DNA from: Bradyrhizobium sp. U87765 SZCCT0048
GTDB lineage: Bacteria; Pseudomonadota; Alphaproteobacteria; Rhizobiales; Xanthobacteraceae
DNA: 64,000 nt
NCBI RefSeq assembly: GCF_018131225.1
Contig: NZ_JAFCMM010000004.1
Span: forward strand, 434,001-498,000
Reading direction: 5' to 3'
In this document: one piece after another, positions 25,449-34,548 of the stretch
Numbering within the stretch: position 1 is the stretch's first letter
How the letters are laid out: each line of letters opens with the position of its first letter
Program-made: the position numbers and the translations under genes
Notes under the pieces: model-generated
Told to the model about the DNA's origin: nothing
What the model saw: the letters and a program-made list of their open reading frames with translations, nothing else
Database searches by the model: none

Positions 25449-26021
25449 ATGCCCTCGATCCAGTCCATCCCGTACGGCGCGGTCATCGCGATCGCCGCGG
25501 CTTGCCTAGCCGGCTGCGCCCACAAGGCCACCAACGAACGCGTGACGGGCGAATGCTCGGTCGCGCTTGTCGGCAAGTGCAGCTCCAAGCAGGTCACGAC
25601 CGACCTCACCGACGCGGAGAAGGCGCAGCTCGCGCCGCTGCAGACACGCCGCCTCGGCATGTCCGTCATGCGCGCGCTGTCCGCAGCCCAGGCCGCCCTG
25701 AAGGCCGATGGCTACGAGCAGGTGTCGGTGAACACAACCGCCGGCCTGGTGCAGGCCGAGAAGAGCCATTCGCTGTCGTCGCAGGGCAGCAAGCTGGTGC
25801 GCGCCGTGCTCAACGCCAAGATGCCGATGCTGCGCGCCAAGCCGGACCACGAGACCACCCGCGCCCTCGTCACCGTGCAGCCCTCCGGCGACGCGGCGAT
25901 GGTGCATGTCGAGTTCGTGACCACGGTGTGGGACAGCAAGGGCGACGCCAAGACGCACATGGCGACCGAGCCGGACACCTACAACGGCTTCTTCGCCCGG
26001 ATGCATGGCGCCCGGCCGTAA
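25449..26021 (+). CDS. Predicted lipoprotein of unknown function
   Basis: A 190-residue protein with a lipoprotein signal peptide whose lipobox is CLAGC (lipidated Cys23). The mature part is a compact alpha/beta domain without an enzyme motif. Three further Cys-containing positions at the N-terminus (CSVALVGKCSS) could form a disulfide. It is probably anchored in the outer membrane. I do not recognise the family. Confidence 0.75.
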   Translation: MPSIQSIPYGAVIAIAAACLAGCAHKATNERVTGECSVALVGKCSSKQVTTDLTDAEKAQLAPLQTRRLGMSVMRALSAAQAALKADGYEQVSVNTTAGLVQAEKSHSLSSQGSKLVRAVLNAKMPMLRAKPDHETTRALVTVQPSGDAAMVHVEFVTTVWDSKGDAKTHMATEPDTYNGFFARMHGARP

Positions 26022-26290
26022 GACCACCGCACCATGCCGCGCATGCTCGGGCAAGGCGTCGCCTGCGCCGCCATCATCGCCTGCCTTGGTTTCGTGATCT
26101 GTATCGCGCTGGGCCGCTGGGCGGCGCGGCAGTGGGCCCGGCGCCATCCGCCGCCCTCGAACACGACGCCCCCATCCGTGAACGCCGATCGTCGATGGCC
26201 GGTCATGAACTCCGGCATGCCCAGCCCGCGGCGGCGGCTGTCGTCGGCCGCGATCAAAGCGGCCACGCGCGGGCGACACAGCCCGCGCCC

Positions 26291-26326
26291 GACAAAACAG
26301 CCGGGGCGGCCTCGCGGCCGCCCCGG
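26291..26326 (-). terminator. Rho-independent terminator after the molybdenum hydroxylase operon
   Basis: CCGGGGCGGCC-TCGC-GGCCGCCCCGG is a perfect 11-base-pair hairpin at 26301-26326. Read on the minus strand it is followed by CTGTTTTGTC. It lies 24 bases after the stop codon of the large subunit gene. Confidence 0.7.
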
Positions 26327-26349
26327 CACTGGTTATCGTCCGGCAGCGC

Positions 26350-28641
26350 CTACGCCTTCATCGCGGCCTTCACCGCGTCCGCGGTGATCGGCAGCGAGCG
26401 GACGCGCGCGCCGACCGCATTGAACACCGCATTGCCGATCGCCGGCGCGATCACCGTGACCGCCGGTTCGCCGACGCCGGTGGCAGGCTCGCCATTGGCG
26501 ATGATGTTGACCTCGACCTCCGGCACCTGGCTCATGCGCAGCGGGGTGTAGCTGTCGAAGTTGGTCTGCTCGATGCCGCCGTCCTTGAGTGTCGCCTTCT
26601 CGTAGAGCGCGAGCGACAGCCCCCACAGCGCCGCGCCCGACACCTGGGCGCGGATGCCGTCGGGATTGACGGCCGTGCCGACGTCGGTCGCCACCGTGAG
26701 CTTCTTCACCTTGACCTCGCCGTCAGAGCCGACGGCGACATGGGCGACACATGCCGTCCAGCTCGCGGTCTTGCGCTCCTGCGACGACACGCAGGCGACG
26801 CCCATGGCCTCGCCCTTCGGCAACGGCTTGGTGCCGTAGCCTGCAAGGCCCATGGCGGCGAGCAGGGTGTTGCGCAGGCGTTGCGCACCACCGTTGTTGT
26901 CACCCTTGCCGTCGAGCATGGCGATGCGGAACATGGCCGGATCCTTGCCGGCGGCATGCGCCAGCTCGTCGACCATGCTTTCGACCGCCCAGAACGTCCA
27001 GCCGGGCGCCACCGAGCGCAACTGGCCCGACGGCGTGGCGTTCTGCGCCAGCTCGTTGATGATGGCGCGGACGTTGTGGTTGGGCACGGTGTAGAAGTGG
27101 TCGGCGCCATTGACGGTGAATCCGTCGAGCCCGCCCTTCTTGTCGACCGATGGCGTGAGGAAGTCGGGAATGCCCCAGCGCTTGGTCGGCCACGCGCTGA
27201 CCACGTCATGGTTCATCGCAACCAGCTTGCCGTCGCCATCGAGACCGGCCTTGATCTTCTGGTAGGTGAGCGGACGCGAAAAATCCATGGTCATGTCGTC
27301 TTCGCGCGCGTAGATCACCTTGACCGGCTTGCCGACGGCCTTCGCCGCGATGATCGCCGGCACCATCATGTCGCCATCGAGCCTGCGGCCGAAGCCGCCA
27401 CCCAGCCACATCTGGTGCATCACCACGTATTTCGGATCGACCCCGACGGCGCCCGCCGCGATCGCCCCGGTGCGGGTGGCGAACTGGTTGCCCGAATAGA
27501 GATGCCAGATGTCGCCCTGCAGCTGCGCCGTGGCATTCATCGGCTCCATCGGCGCATGGATGTTGATGTTGGTGGTGTACTCCGCCTCCAGCACCTTGGC
27601 AGCGCCGTCGAGCGCGGCCTTGGTGTCGCCGTTCTTGACAAAGAACAGGCCGGAGTCGTCGAGGCCCTGCAGCCGCTTGGCTTCCGCCAGCAGCGAATCG
27701 CTGGACACACTGGCATTCGGCCCCTTGTCCCAGGTCACCTTGAGCGCCTCGGCCGCCTTGCGCGCCGCCTGATAGGTGTTGGCGACCGCCACCACCCAGC
27801 CGGTGGTCGTGCCGGTCTTGTCATCGACCGTCACCGCCTTGATGAAGCCCGGCACCTTCTTCGCCGCGCTGTCGTCGACCGCCGTGACCTTGGCGCCGTA
27901 GCGCACCGGCGGCAGCACCAGCTTGCCGTACACCATGCCCGGCACGAACGTGTCGATGCCGTACTTCGCCGAACCATTGGTCTTGGACGGAATGTCGAGC
28001 TGCGGCACCGAAACGCCGATCATGGTGTACTGATCGGGCGATTTCAGCTTGATCGCCTTGAGCTGGTCGGGCGTGAAGGTCCTGGTCGCCTTGCCGCTCT
28101 TGACCACATCGGCGAAGCTGATCGACTTCTTCGATTTGGCATGGGAGACGGCGGAGTCGCGCACCACCACTTCACCCACTGGCACGCCCATGATGCCAGC
28201 GGCGGCGTCGGCGAGCGCCATCCGCCCGGCGGCGCCGGCGCGGCTCATGGCGTCGAAGTTCATCATGGTGCTCCAGCTGCCGCCCGTGATCTGGGCGCCT
28301 AGCACCGGATCGTTGTACTTCGGATCGTTGGAGGCCAGCGCGACGCGCATATCCTTCCAGCTCGCGCCGAGTTCCTCGGCCACGATCTGCGCCATTGTCG
28401 AGGCGATGTGCTGGCCCATGTCGGCCTTGCCGCAGGTCACGGTGACGAGACCGTCGGCGCCGATGGAGTACCACACGCTCGGCTCGAAACTCGCAGGCGC
28501 GGCGAGCGCGGCATTGCCGGTCAGGCCGGGAACGCCGGCATAGCCGAGCACCAGGCCAGCGGCGCCGGCACCGACGAGGAAGGAACGGCGGCTGAAGTCG
28601 ACCGGCCCTGGCGATGAGGGCACGCGAATATGCTCGTTCAT
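26350..28641 (-). CDS. Molybdopterin-binding subunit, isoquinoline 1-oxidoreductase (IorB)-type hydroxylase
   Basis: A 763-residue xanthine-oxidase-family large subunit. ATG 28641 has a GGAGG site six bases away. The N-terminus has a Tat signal (SRRSFLVGAGAAG), so the enzyme is exported folded with its cofactor. Molybdopterin-domain motifs include GGFGRRLDGD and the late ATGVGEPAV stretch carrying the active-site Glu of the family. Such enzymes hydroxylate N-heterocycles or oxidise aldehydes, passing electrons to a cytochrome c. No cytochrome gene adjoins, and the substrate is unknown. Confidence 0.9.
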   Translation of the reverse strand: MNEHIRVPSSPGPVDFSRRSFLVGAGAAGLVLGYAGVPGLTGNAALAAPASFEPSVWYSIGADGLVTVTCGKADMGQHIASTMAQIVAEELGASWKDMRVALASNDPKYNDPVLGAQITGGSWSTMMNFDAMSRAGAAGRMALADAAAGIMGVPVGEVVVRDSAVSHAKSKKSISFADVVKSGKATRTFTPDQLKAIKLKSPDQYTMIGVSVPQLDIPSKTNGSAKYGIDTFVPGMVYGKLVLPPVRYGAKVTAVDDSAAKKVPGFIKAVTVDDKTGTTTGWVVAVANTYQAARKAAEALKVTWDKGPNASVSSDSLLAEAKRLQGLDDSGLFFVKNGDTKAALDGAAKVLEAEYTTNINIHAPMEPMNATAQLQGDIWHLYSGNQFATRTGAIAAGAVGVDPKYVVMHQMWLGGGFGRRLDGDMMVPAIIAAKAVGKPVKVIYAREDDMTMDFSRPLTYQKIKAGLDGDGKLVAMNHDVVSAWPTKRWGIPDFLTPSVDKKGGLDGFTVNGADHFYTVPNHNVRAIINELAQNATPSGQLRSVAPGWTFWAVESMVDELAHAAGKDPAMFRIAMLDGKGDNNGGAQRLRNTLLAAMGLAGYGTKPLPKGEAMGVACVSSQERKTASWTACVAHVAVGSDGEVKVKKLTVATDVGTAVNPDGIRAQVSGAALWGLSLALYEKATLKDGGIEQTNFDSYTPLRMSQVPEVEVNIIANGEPATGVGEPAVTVIAPAIGNAVFNAVGARVRSLPITADAVKAAMKA

Positions 28642-29129
28642 GTGTTCCTCCGATCGTTGCCCGCGTTGGACGCGGTGCGCATGTCGGACGCCGCACGCAT
28701 GATGGCCTTCTGGATGCGGGCATAGGTCATGCAACGGCAGAGATTGCCGTCCATGTGGTCGATGACCTCCTCGCGCGTCGGGTTGGTGTTCTTGGCGAGC
28801 AGCGACGCCGCCTGCATGATCTGGCCGGACTGGCAGTAGCCGCACTGCGGCACCTGCTCGGCGATCCAGGCCTTCTGCAGCGGATGGTCGCCCTTGGCGC
28901 TCAGCCCCTCGATGGTGACGATCTTCTTGCCGACCGCATCGCCGAGCGCGGTCTGACACGAGCGCACGGCCTCGCCGTTGAGATGAACCGTGCATGCGCC
29001 GCACAGACCTGCGCCGCAGCCGAACTTGGTGCCGGTCATTTGCAATTGTTCGCGGATGACCCAGAGCAGCGGCGTATCGTTGGCCGCTTCGACGGACATG
29101 TTCCGTCCATTGATATTGAGAGTGGGCAT
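28638..29129 (-). CDS. (2Fe-2S)-binding subunit of molybdenum hydroxylase (IorA type)
   Basis: A 163-residue small subunit with two iron-sulfur clusters. The plant-ferredoxin-type set is C38, C43, C46, C58 (FGCGAGLCGAC) and the helical-domain set is C96, C99, C131, C133 (CGYCQSGQ, CRCMTY). It has no signal of its own and should be carried out with the Tat-tagged large subunit. Its stop overlaps that subunit's start (28638-28641), giving a coupled alpha-beta pair. Confidence 0.93.
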   Translation of the reverse strand: MPTLNINGRNMSVEAANDTPLLWVIREQLQMTGTKFGCGAGLCGACTVHLNGEAVRSCQTALGDAVGKKIVTIEGLSAKGDHPLQKAWIAEQVPQCGYCQSGQIMQAASLLAKNTNPTREEVIDHMDGNLCRCMTYARIQKAIMRAASDMRTASNAGNDRRNT

Positions 29130-29442
29130 CGATCTTCCTCTGCCGGTGTTTGACGTCGCTTACGGCGACGGTTCAGTGACGACGGAAATCGAAGAAAAAA
29201 GGCGGGCCGGCCCGCACCGGACGAGAACCGGACGCCGGAGCATGATCCGGTTCCGCAGCGCTGGCAACGCAAATTGGAATCGATCAAAACTAATTTCAGG
29301 ACGCGATGGCGTTTGCTGCGTCGCGTCAAGCGCGCGCTGTCGATCACGGTCGCTTGAGCGGTCGGTCATCATATGCACGGCACGCATGCCACGATGAACG
29401 CGCGGCGCACGCCGGTGCGCCGCCAACGCATCGGTGTTGGCG
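29130..29442. other. Intergenic region with a terminator for the upstream transporter gene
   Basis: No gene is seen in these 313 bases. The left part must hold the promoter of the molybdenum hydroxylase genes. A terminator for the EamA gene is listed separately. The stretch GGAGCATGATCCGGTTCCGC resembles a repeat often scattered in this bacterial group, but only one copy is here. Confidence 0.5.
29193..29217 (-). terminator. Rho-independent terminator after the EamA transporter gene
   Basis: The perfect palindrome GCGGGCCGGCCCGC (29202-29215) is followed on the minus strand by CTTTTTTCTTC. It ends transcription coming from the EamA gene some 225 bases upstream, before the molybdenum hydroxylase operon. 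Confidence 0.6.
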
Positions 29443-30381
29443 CTAGCCGCCGGATTCCGGCTCGATCGGCGCGCGCTTACCGCGAGACGGAACTGTCATC
29501 GCCGCGATCCCGACGATGACGCAGACCAGCCCGAGCCAGGCGGTGGCGGACGGCCGCTCGCCGAGCACCACGACACTGAGCACGACTCCGATCGGCACGC
29601 GGAGATAGGCCTGGGCCGAGGTGCCGACAGGACCGAGCGTCTGGATGAGATGAAAATAGATGACGAAGGCGAGCGCGGTGGACACCACGGCAAGGCCAAT
29701 CAGGGCACCGACCGACATCGCCGACGGCGACAGCGTCCAGGGATGATCGAACAGCAGGCTCGCCGGCACCAGCATCGCGGCGCCGCAGATCATCGAGCCG
29801 GCGGCCGGCACCATCGGATCGAGGCCCGAGAAGTTGCGGCCGAAGATCGCCGCGCCGCCGAAGCTGACGGCGGCGCCGACCAGCGCGAGCTGCGGCAGCA
29901 CCTGCTGTCCCAGCCCCGACAGGGCATTGAGGCCGACAACGAGGCAGATGCCGGCGAGGCCGGCGGCAACGCCGAACAGCTGGCGCGGCGTCGGCGGATC
30001 GTGGCGCAGGAACACCAGCGCCAGCAGGAAGGTGAAGATCGGCGCATTGGAGCTGAGAATGGTGGCGAGGCCGGCGTCGACCTCGTGCTCCGCCCAGGCG
30101 ATCAGCGTGAACGGCAGCACGCTGTTGAAGCAGGCCTGGATCATGAAGCGGCCCCATACCGCGCCGTCGCGCGGCAGCGCGACGCCGCGCAGGCGCAGGA
30201 TCGCCAACAGGATGCTGCCGGCGATCAGGGTGCGCGCGGCGATCAGCGTCACCGGCGGAATGGTCGCGACACCCAGCTTGATGAAGATGTAGGACCCCGC
30301 CCACACGGTGGCGAGCGCCAGCAGCAGCGCGAGGTTCGCCGTGTAGCGCGACCTGTCCGCCACCCCGACCGCCGATGTCAT
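29443..30381 (-). CDS. EamA/DMT-superfamily transporter
   Basis: A 312-residue inner-membrane protein with about ten hydrophobic helices in two EamA repeats (residues 15-150 and 165-300). The inter-repeat pattern AEHEVDAGLATILSSNAPIF and the final P-x-x-x-L-G-E region (VVLGERPSATAWLGL) are typical of RhaT/YdcZ-like metabolite exporters. The substrate cannot be inferred. The start is ATG 30381, and no neighbouring gene is close enough to suggest an operon with a known pathway. Confidence 0.85.
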   Translation of the reverse strand: MTSAVGVADRSRYTANLALLLALATVWAGSYIFIKLGVATIPPVTLIAARTLIAGSILLAILRLRGVALPRDGAVWGRFMIQACFNSVLPFTLIAWAEHEVDAGLATILSSNAPIFTFLLALVFLRHDPPTPRQLFGVAAGLAGICLVVGLNALSGLGQQVLPQLALVGAAVSFGGAAIFGRNFSGLDPMVPAAGSMICGAAMLVPASLLFDHPWTLSPSAMSVGALIGLAVVSTALAFVIYFHLIQTLGPVGTSAQAYLRVPIGVVLSVVVLGERPSATAWLGLVCVIVGIAAMTVPSRGKRAPIEPESGG

Positions 30382-30470
30382 GCCCGTCCGCTCCGTTCGT
30401 GATGGCCGCCACGACCCTTGCAGGAATGGTCGGACCGATGCTTCGCTCGCCGTCGAACCATGACCGCGCC

Positions 30471-30812
30471 TCAGCCCTGCAACAGGTTGCCGAGGGCGTC
30501 CGGCACCTCGACGGGAAAGCCGAGGATCGCCGCCGACAGCGCTTTGCCGTAGTTGTCGAGACTGAGGCTGCGGGACACGCCGCCGCCCAGGGCGCCCTCG
30601 GCGACGAAATTGAGCGCCGCGAGGTTGTCGACCTCATAGCGCGTGACCGGCCCCGTGATCGCGCCACGATAGAACGCCCTGAACCGCTCCGCGGTCAGCT
30701 GTGCCTTGAGCAGCGGATAGAACTCCGCGCGATAGGCGATCACCGCGATGTTGGAGATGTTGCCCTTGTCGCCGGAGCGGACATGGGCGACGCGCTCGAG
30801 GTTCACCAGCAT
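30471..30812 (-). CDS. AtuA-partner small protein (ferredoxin-fold, DUF1446-associated)
   Basis: A 113-residue protein starting at ATG 30812, with the conserved opening HVRSGDKGNISNIAVIAY and a central FxVEGALGGGVSRSLxLDxxGK pattern. In many genomes this domain is either fused to the C-terminus of the AtuA-type protein or encoded next to it, as here, 224 bases away on the same strand with a repeat in between. It likely forms a complex with that protein. The biochemical role is unproven. Confidence 0.8.
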   Translation of the reverse strand: MLVNLERVAHVRSGDKGNISNIAVIAYRAEFYPLLKAQLTAERFRAFYRGAITGPVTRYEVDNLAALNFVAEGALGGGVSRSLSLDNYGKALSAAILGFPVEVPDALGNLLQG

Positions 30813-30899
30813 GCTGCCTGCTCCACTTTCTAGACTTCGAGGCTGTCGCGCCCGTTCGCGCAAACCCCGGATGCTTCGGATTCCGTTTCGCTCGCCCCT

Positions 30900-31012
30900 G
30901 CCTCCTCATGGTGAGGAGCGGCCGTTTGGCCGCGTCTCGAACCATGAGGCCACCTCATCGGGGCCTCATCCTTCGAGACGCAGGCTACGCCTGCTCCTCA
31001 GGACGAGGAGGA
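30900..31012. repeat. Dispersed palindromic repeat, family A
   Basis: CCTCCTCATGGTGAGGAGCGGCC...GTCTCGAACCATGAGG is followed by CCTCATCCTTCGAGACGC...GCTCCTCAGGACGAGG. It has the same two half-palindromes as the copies at 4491 and 4711, but in inverted order. It sits between the two AtuA-type genes. Confidence 0.65.
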
Positions 31013-31036
31013 ACGGTTGTCGCGGCGTGCCCAAGA

Positions 31037-32389
31037 CTAGCTCTCATACCAGTTGATCGTCGCCGGCACACGCTCGCGCGGCACCAGCGTCGACCACACG
31101 CCGACGATTTCGCGGGCGCGGTCCTGGTGCGGGACGCGCTTGCCAGTCATGCCGACGCCGGACACTGCCATGCCGTCGACCTCGCGGCCGACCTTGAGCG
31201 CCTCGTCGCGGGTCTTGGTGCGCGCCGCCACCCGCACCGCGACCTCGTAGGGCTCCGGCGCGTCTGCCGGCGTCGCCTCGCCATGAATGGCGTTGAGGCC
31301 GAGGAAATCGATCCGCAGGTCATCGGCCTTGAGGCCGACGATGCGGAAGCGCTCCTCCAGGATGCGTTTGGCGAGCTGCGCGCGACGCAGCGCGCCGGGA
31401 CCGGCATAGAAGAACATGTCCTCGCCGATGAAACCTTCCATGCAGCCCATGGACACCTTGAGGGTGGGCGTGCGCGGCTTGCCGCCGACGCCATGAACCC
31501 GCACGCGGTCCGGACCGACCTCCTCGATCGCCGCCGTGGTGAAATCGACCACCACATCCGGCGTGATGTAATTGGCCGGATCATGCACCTCGTAGAGCAT
31601 CTGCTCGGCGACGGTGCGGCGGTCGATCGCGCCGCCGGTGCCCGCAACCTTGGCGATGACCGCGCTGCCGTCCGCCTCAACCTCGGCGATCGGAAATGCG
31701 AGATCCCACGGCGACGGCACGTCCTTGAAGGGCGGGTCGGCAAAATAGCCGCCGGTGACCTGGGCCCCGCACTCCAGCAGATGGCCGATGCCGCTGCCCT
31801 GCCCGAGCCGCGCCCAGTCGTCGGCGCACCACTGATATGTGTGCATCAGCGGCGCGAGGAACAGCGAGGGATCGGCGACCCGCCCGGTGACGACGATGTC
31901 GGCGCCGGCGTCGAGCGCGGCGACGATCGGCTCGGCGCCGAGATAGGCCTCGGCCGAGATAATGTCGGCCGCAATGCCGCCGACCGGCGCACCGGTTTCG
32001 AGCACCTGCGTGTCGAGACCACGCACCAGCTCCGTGATCAGGCTGCCCGACACCGCGGCAACCTTCCTGCCGCGGGCGCCATGTTCGCGCAGCAGCGCGA
32101 CGATGCGCTCGGCCGCACCATCGGGATTGATCCAGCCCTGGTTGGTGACGATGCGGGTGCCGCGGCGCAGGCAGCCCGGCAGCACCGCGCGCATGCGGTC
32201 GTCGAGATAGGTGTCGTAGCCGGGGAACGACGGATCGCGGCGCTTGCGCACCTGGGCTGCCGACACGGTGGCCTCGGCCATGGTCTCGAAGCACAGGAAA
32301 TCGAGATCACCCTGCTCGGCATTGAGCTTCGCAGGTTCGATGCGGTCGCCCCACCAGGCGGAGCCGGCTCCCACTCTCACGCCAGGCAC
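31037..32389 (-). CDS. AtuA-family (DUF1446) protein
   Basis: A 450-residue protein of the acyclic-terpene-utilisation AtuA/DUF1446 family. Family features are the opening VRVGAGSAWWGDR, the GGIAADIISAEAYLGAE and GADIVVTGRVADPSLFLAP segments, and the late GLNAIHGEATPA motif. GTG 32389 has an AGGA site five bases away; a GTG at 32401 is possible. In Pseudomonas, atuA is needed for citronellol/geraniol breakdown but its chemistry is unknown. No atuB-H genes are present here, so the pathway may differ. Confidence 0.82.
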   Translation of the reverse strand: MPGVRVGAGSAWWGDRIEPAKLNAEQGDLDFLCFETMAEATVSAAQVRKRRDPSFPGYDTYLDDRMRAVLPGCLRRGTRIVTNQGWINPDGAAERIVALLREHGARGRKVAAVSGSLITELVRGLDTQVLETGAPVGGIAADIISAEAYLGAEPIVAALDAGADIVVTGRVADPSLFLAPLMHTYQWCADDWARLGQGSGIGHLLECGAQVTGGYFADPPFKDVPSPWDLAFPIAEVEADGSAVIAKVAGTGGAIDRRTVAEQMLYEVHDPANYITPDVVVDFTTAAIEEVGPDRVRVHGVGGKPRTPTLKVSMGCMEGFIGEDMFFYAGPGALRRAQLAKRILEERFRIVGLKADDLRIDFLGLNAIHGEATPADAPEPYEVAVRVAARTKTRDEALKVGREVDGMAVSGVGMTGKRVPHQDRAREIVGVWSTLVPRERVPATINWYES

Positions 32390-32448
32390 GTCATTCCTCA
32401 CCTGCTTTCGACTTGTGTTGCGCCGCGATCCGAAGAACAATCGGCGCC

Positions 32449-32787
32449 ATGAAGCTAGTTCCGTTCGCCGCCGTTGTCGCCCTCGCCCTGACGCATGCCG
32501 CCCAGTCGCCGGCGCGCGCCGGCGACTGGGGCCCCGCTCCCTTCACCCGCACGCTGTCGAACAACACGCCGCTGGCCTTCGGCATGAGCCCGGATGACGT
32601 CGCGACCGCGCTGGGCACGCCGCTCTCCCGTGTCGGCGGACGGACCGGCGACGAGATCTACCTCGCCGCGCGCCACATCGGCGGCAGCGGCTTCTTTCCG
32701 CGTGACGACAAGCTGTTTCTCCAGTTCCGCAAAGGCCGCCTGACCGGCTGGAAAGGCGACTGGGGCCGCAACTGGATGTGGCAGTAA
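32449..32787 (+). CDS. Small exported protein of unknown function
   Basis: A 112-residue protein. ATG 32449 begins a signal peptide with a clear hydrophobic core and cleavage near SPARA-GDWG. The mature part of about 85 residues is Trp/Gly/Arg-rich and ends GRNWMWQ. The stretch PLAFGMSPDDVATALGTPL resembles the SmpA/OmlA-like "outer membrane assembly" fold, in which a helix-strand pair precedes a short beta hairpin. That similarity is only by eye, and no function is assigned. Confidence 0.65.
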   Translation: MKLVPFAAVVALALTHAAQSPARAGDWGPAPFTRTLSNNTPLAFGMSPDDVATALGTPLSRVGGRTGDEIYLAARHIGGSGFFPRDDKLFLQFRKGRLTGWKGDWGRNWMWQ

Positions 32788-32856
32788 CCTGCGCCGCAGG
32801 CTGCCCCGCGCCAAACTTCCCTTATCTTCTCTTTCTCCAACGCCTGGACACTTGCC

Positions 32857-33531
32857 ATGGGACAGACCATCACGCTGAAGGCTTCCGACGGATTCGAGCT
32901 AAGCGCCTATCGCGCCGATCCGGCCACCCCCGCGAAAGCGGCCGTGGTGGTGATCCAGGAGATCTTCGGCGTCAACGATCACATCCGCACGGTGTGCGAC
33001 CGCTTCACGGTGCAGGGCTATACCGCGATCGCGCCGGCGATCTTCGACCGTGTCGAGCCGGGCTTTCAATCCGGTTACTCGCCAGAAGAAGTCGCGGTGG
33101 CGCGCAAGTTCGTCGCCAATCCGGATTTCGACGCGTTCCTGCGCGATACCCAGGCGGCGATCGACGCGGTGAAGTCGATCGGCCCGGTCGGCGTCATCGG
33201 CTTCTGTCTCGGCGGCAGCATCGCGTTCGCGGCGGCGACGCGTCTCCACGGCCTCAAGGCGGCGATCGGCTACTATGGCGGCGCCATCACGCGCTTCGCC
33301 GACGAGACGCCGAAGGTGCCGACCATGCTGCACTATGGCGAGAAGGACCACGGCATTCCGCTGTCCGATGTCGAGGCCGTACGCGCCAAGCGCCCGGACG
33401 TCGAGATCTTCGTCTATCCCGACGCCCAGCACGGCTTCAACTGCGACCAGCGCGCGAGCTACGACAAGGCCAGCGCCGATGTCGCCCGCCAGCGCAGCCT
33501 GGCATTTTTCGCCAAGCATCTGCTGGGGTAA
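32857..33531 (+). CDS. Dienelactone hydrolase family protein
   Basis: A 224-residue alpha/beta-hydrolase with the dienelactone hydrolase layout: E35 in VIQEIFGVN, nucleophile C117 in GFCLGG, D164 in YGEKDHGIP and H192 in DAQHGFNC. The Cys-Asp-His triad and length match carboxymethylenebutenolidase, which opens dienelactone in chlorocatechol breakdown. Many homologues act on other lactones or esters, and no chlorocatechol genes adjoin. No signal peptide is present, so it is cytoplasmic. Confidence 0.9.
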   Translation: MGQTITLKASDGFELSAYRADPATPAKAAVVVIQEIFGVNDHIRTVCDRFTVQGYTAIAPAIFDRVEPGFQSGYSPEEVAVARKFVANPDFDAFLRDTQAAIDAVKSIGPVGVIGFCLGGSIAFAAATRLHGLKAAIGYYGGAITRFADETPKVPTMLHYGEKDHGIPLSDVEAVRAKRPDVEIFVYPDAQHGFNCDQRASYDKASADVARQRSLAFFAKHLLG

Positions 33532-33689
33532 GCGAACGCTACGGCGGCCGATCCACCGGCGTCATTCCGCGGGGGGTGACCGCGCGCCTCACCATGAGGA
33601 TGAGAGCTGATGTCTTGGCGAGGGGATAAACCTTCTGTCGTCCGTGGCCTTCACTGTCCATTGAGCGAAGGGCTGAACGAGCCGACCGC

Positions 33690-34337
33690 CTAGAACCAGC
33701 GCTCGCTGATGACCACGGTGTCGCCCGGCCGCATGATGGTGCCGAGCGGCACGGTGGCGCGCACGGCGCCGTTGCGGTCGGTGCGGGTGAGCTCGACCGT
33801 GCCCTTGAAGGCGCGCGGCGAGAAGCCGCCGGCGATCGCCACCGCGCTCTCGACCGTCATGTTCGGCACATACGGATATTGGCCGGGCGCCGTGACCTCG
33901 CCGAGGATGAAGAACGGGCGATAGGCCTCGACCTCGACCGCGACATAGGGCTCGCGGATGTAGCCGGCGCGCAGCTTGGCGGTGATGGCGCGGGCGAGTT
34001 CGGCCGGCGTCAGGCCGCGGGCATGGACCGTGCCGACCAGCGGCATGGTGATGGCGCCGCCGGCGTCGACCGCATAGGAATTGGTGAGTCCGTCCTGGCC
34101 GTAGACGACGATGCGCAGGCGATCGCCGGCGTCGAGGCGATATTCGGAGCTCGGCGCGAACGCGACCGGCGTCACCGCGACATTCGGCGCGCCATAGGCG
34201 AGCTGATCAAGACCCGGCCCGCCAACTGCCGGACCACCGATGGCCGCCACCGGCGGCGGCACGGTCATGCACCCCGACAGCGCGAGCGCGACGAGCGCAC
34301 CAACCAACAGACTCTGAAACGCGCGCCAACACCGCAC
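33690..34337 (-). CDS. Polysaccharide export lipoprotein (Wza/GumB/ExoF-like)
   Basis: A 215-residue outer-membrane lipoprotein beginning at GTG 34337. Its lipobox is ALSGC (Cys23). The Poly_export domain follows (EYRLDAGDRLRIVVYGQDGL, GAITMPLVGTVHARGLT), then a SLBB-type segment (RPFFILGEVTAPGQYPYVPNM). Full-length Wza is longer; this short form is common in rhizobia and works with a separate tyrosine-kinase/copolymerase. No exopolysaccharide genes flank it, so it is an orphan export component. Confidence 0.88.
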   Translation of the reverse strand: MRCWRAFQSLLVGALVALALSGCMTVPPPVAAIGGPAVGGPGLDQLAYGAPNVAVTPVAFAPSSEYRLDAGDRLRIVVYGQDGLTNSYAVDAGGAITMPLVGTVHARGLTPAELARAITAKLRAGYIREPYVAVEVEAYRPFFILGEVTAPGQYPYVPNMTVESAVAIAGGFSPRAFKGTVELTRTDRNGAVRATVPLGTIMRPGDTVVISERWF

Positions 34338-34459
34338 CGGACCGATCCCTTATCCAGGACACATGTCAGGTGTGCACCGATTATGGTTAACAAAGGGTAT
34401 CGATGCCGACGTTGGCGGGCTGGTTCCGCCGATTGAACCGCGGCAGCGATCAAAGAGAG

Positions 34460-34504
34460 CGACAAAAGAGAAGAGAGGGCCGCGCGCAGCGCGCGGCCCT
34501 CTCT
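34460..34504 (-). terminator. Rho-independent terminator after msrA
   Basis: A very strong hairpin: AGAGAGGGCCGCGCG pairs with CGCGCGGCCCTCTCT at 34472-34504. On the minus strand it is followed by TCTTCTCTTTTGTCGC. It separates msrA from the polysaccharide-export gene. Confidence 0.75.
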
Positions 34505-34548
34505 CATCTCTCAAGTCCGACGTCGGCGCCGGAACCGGACGTCGGATG

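Noticed and set aside
26034..26387. A possible 117-residue small membrane protein after the lipoprotein gene
   Set aside because: It starts with a hydrophobic stretch, but its second half is Pro/Arg-rich, runs through the terminator hairpin at 26301-26326, and overlaps the end of the molybdenum hydroxylase gene. Kept out as unlikely.
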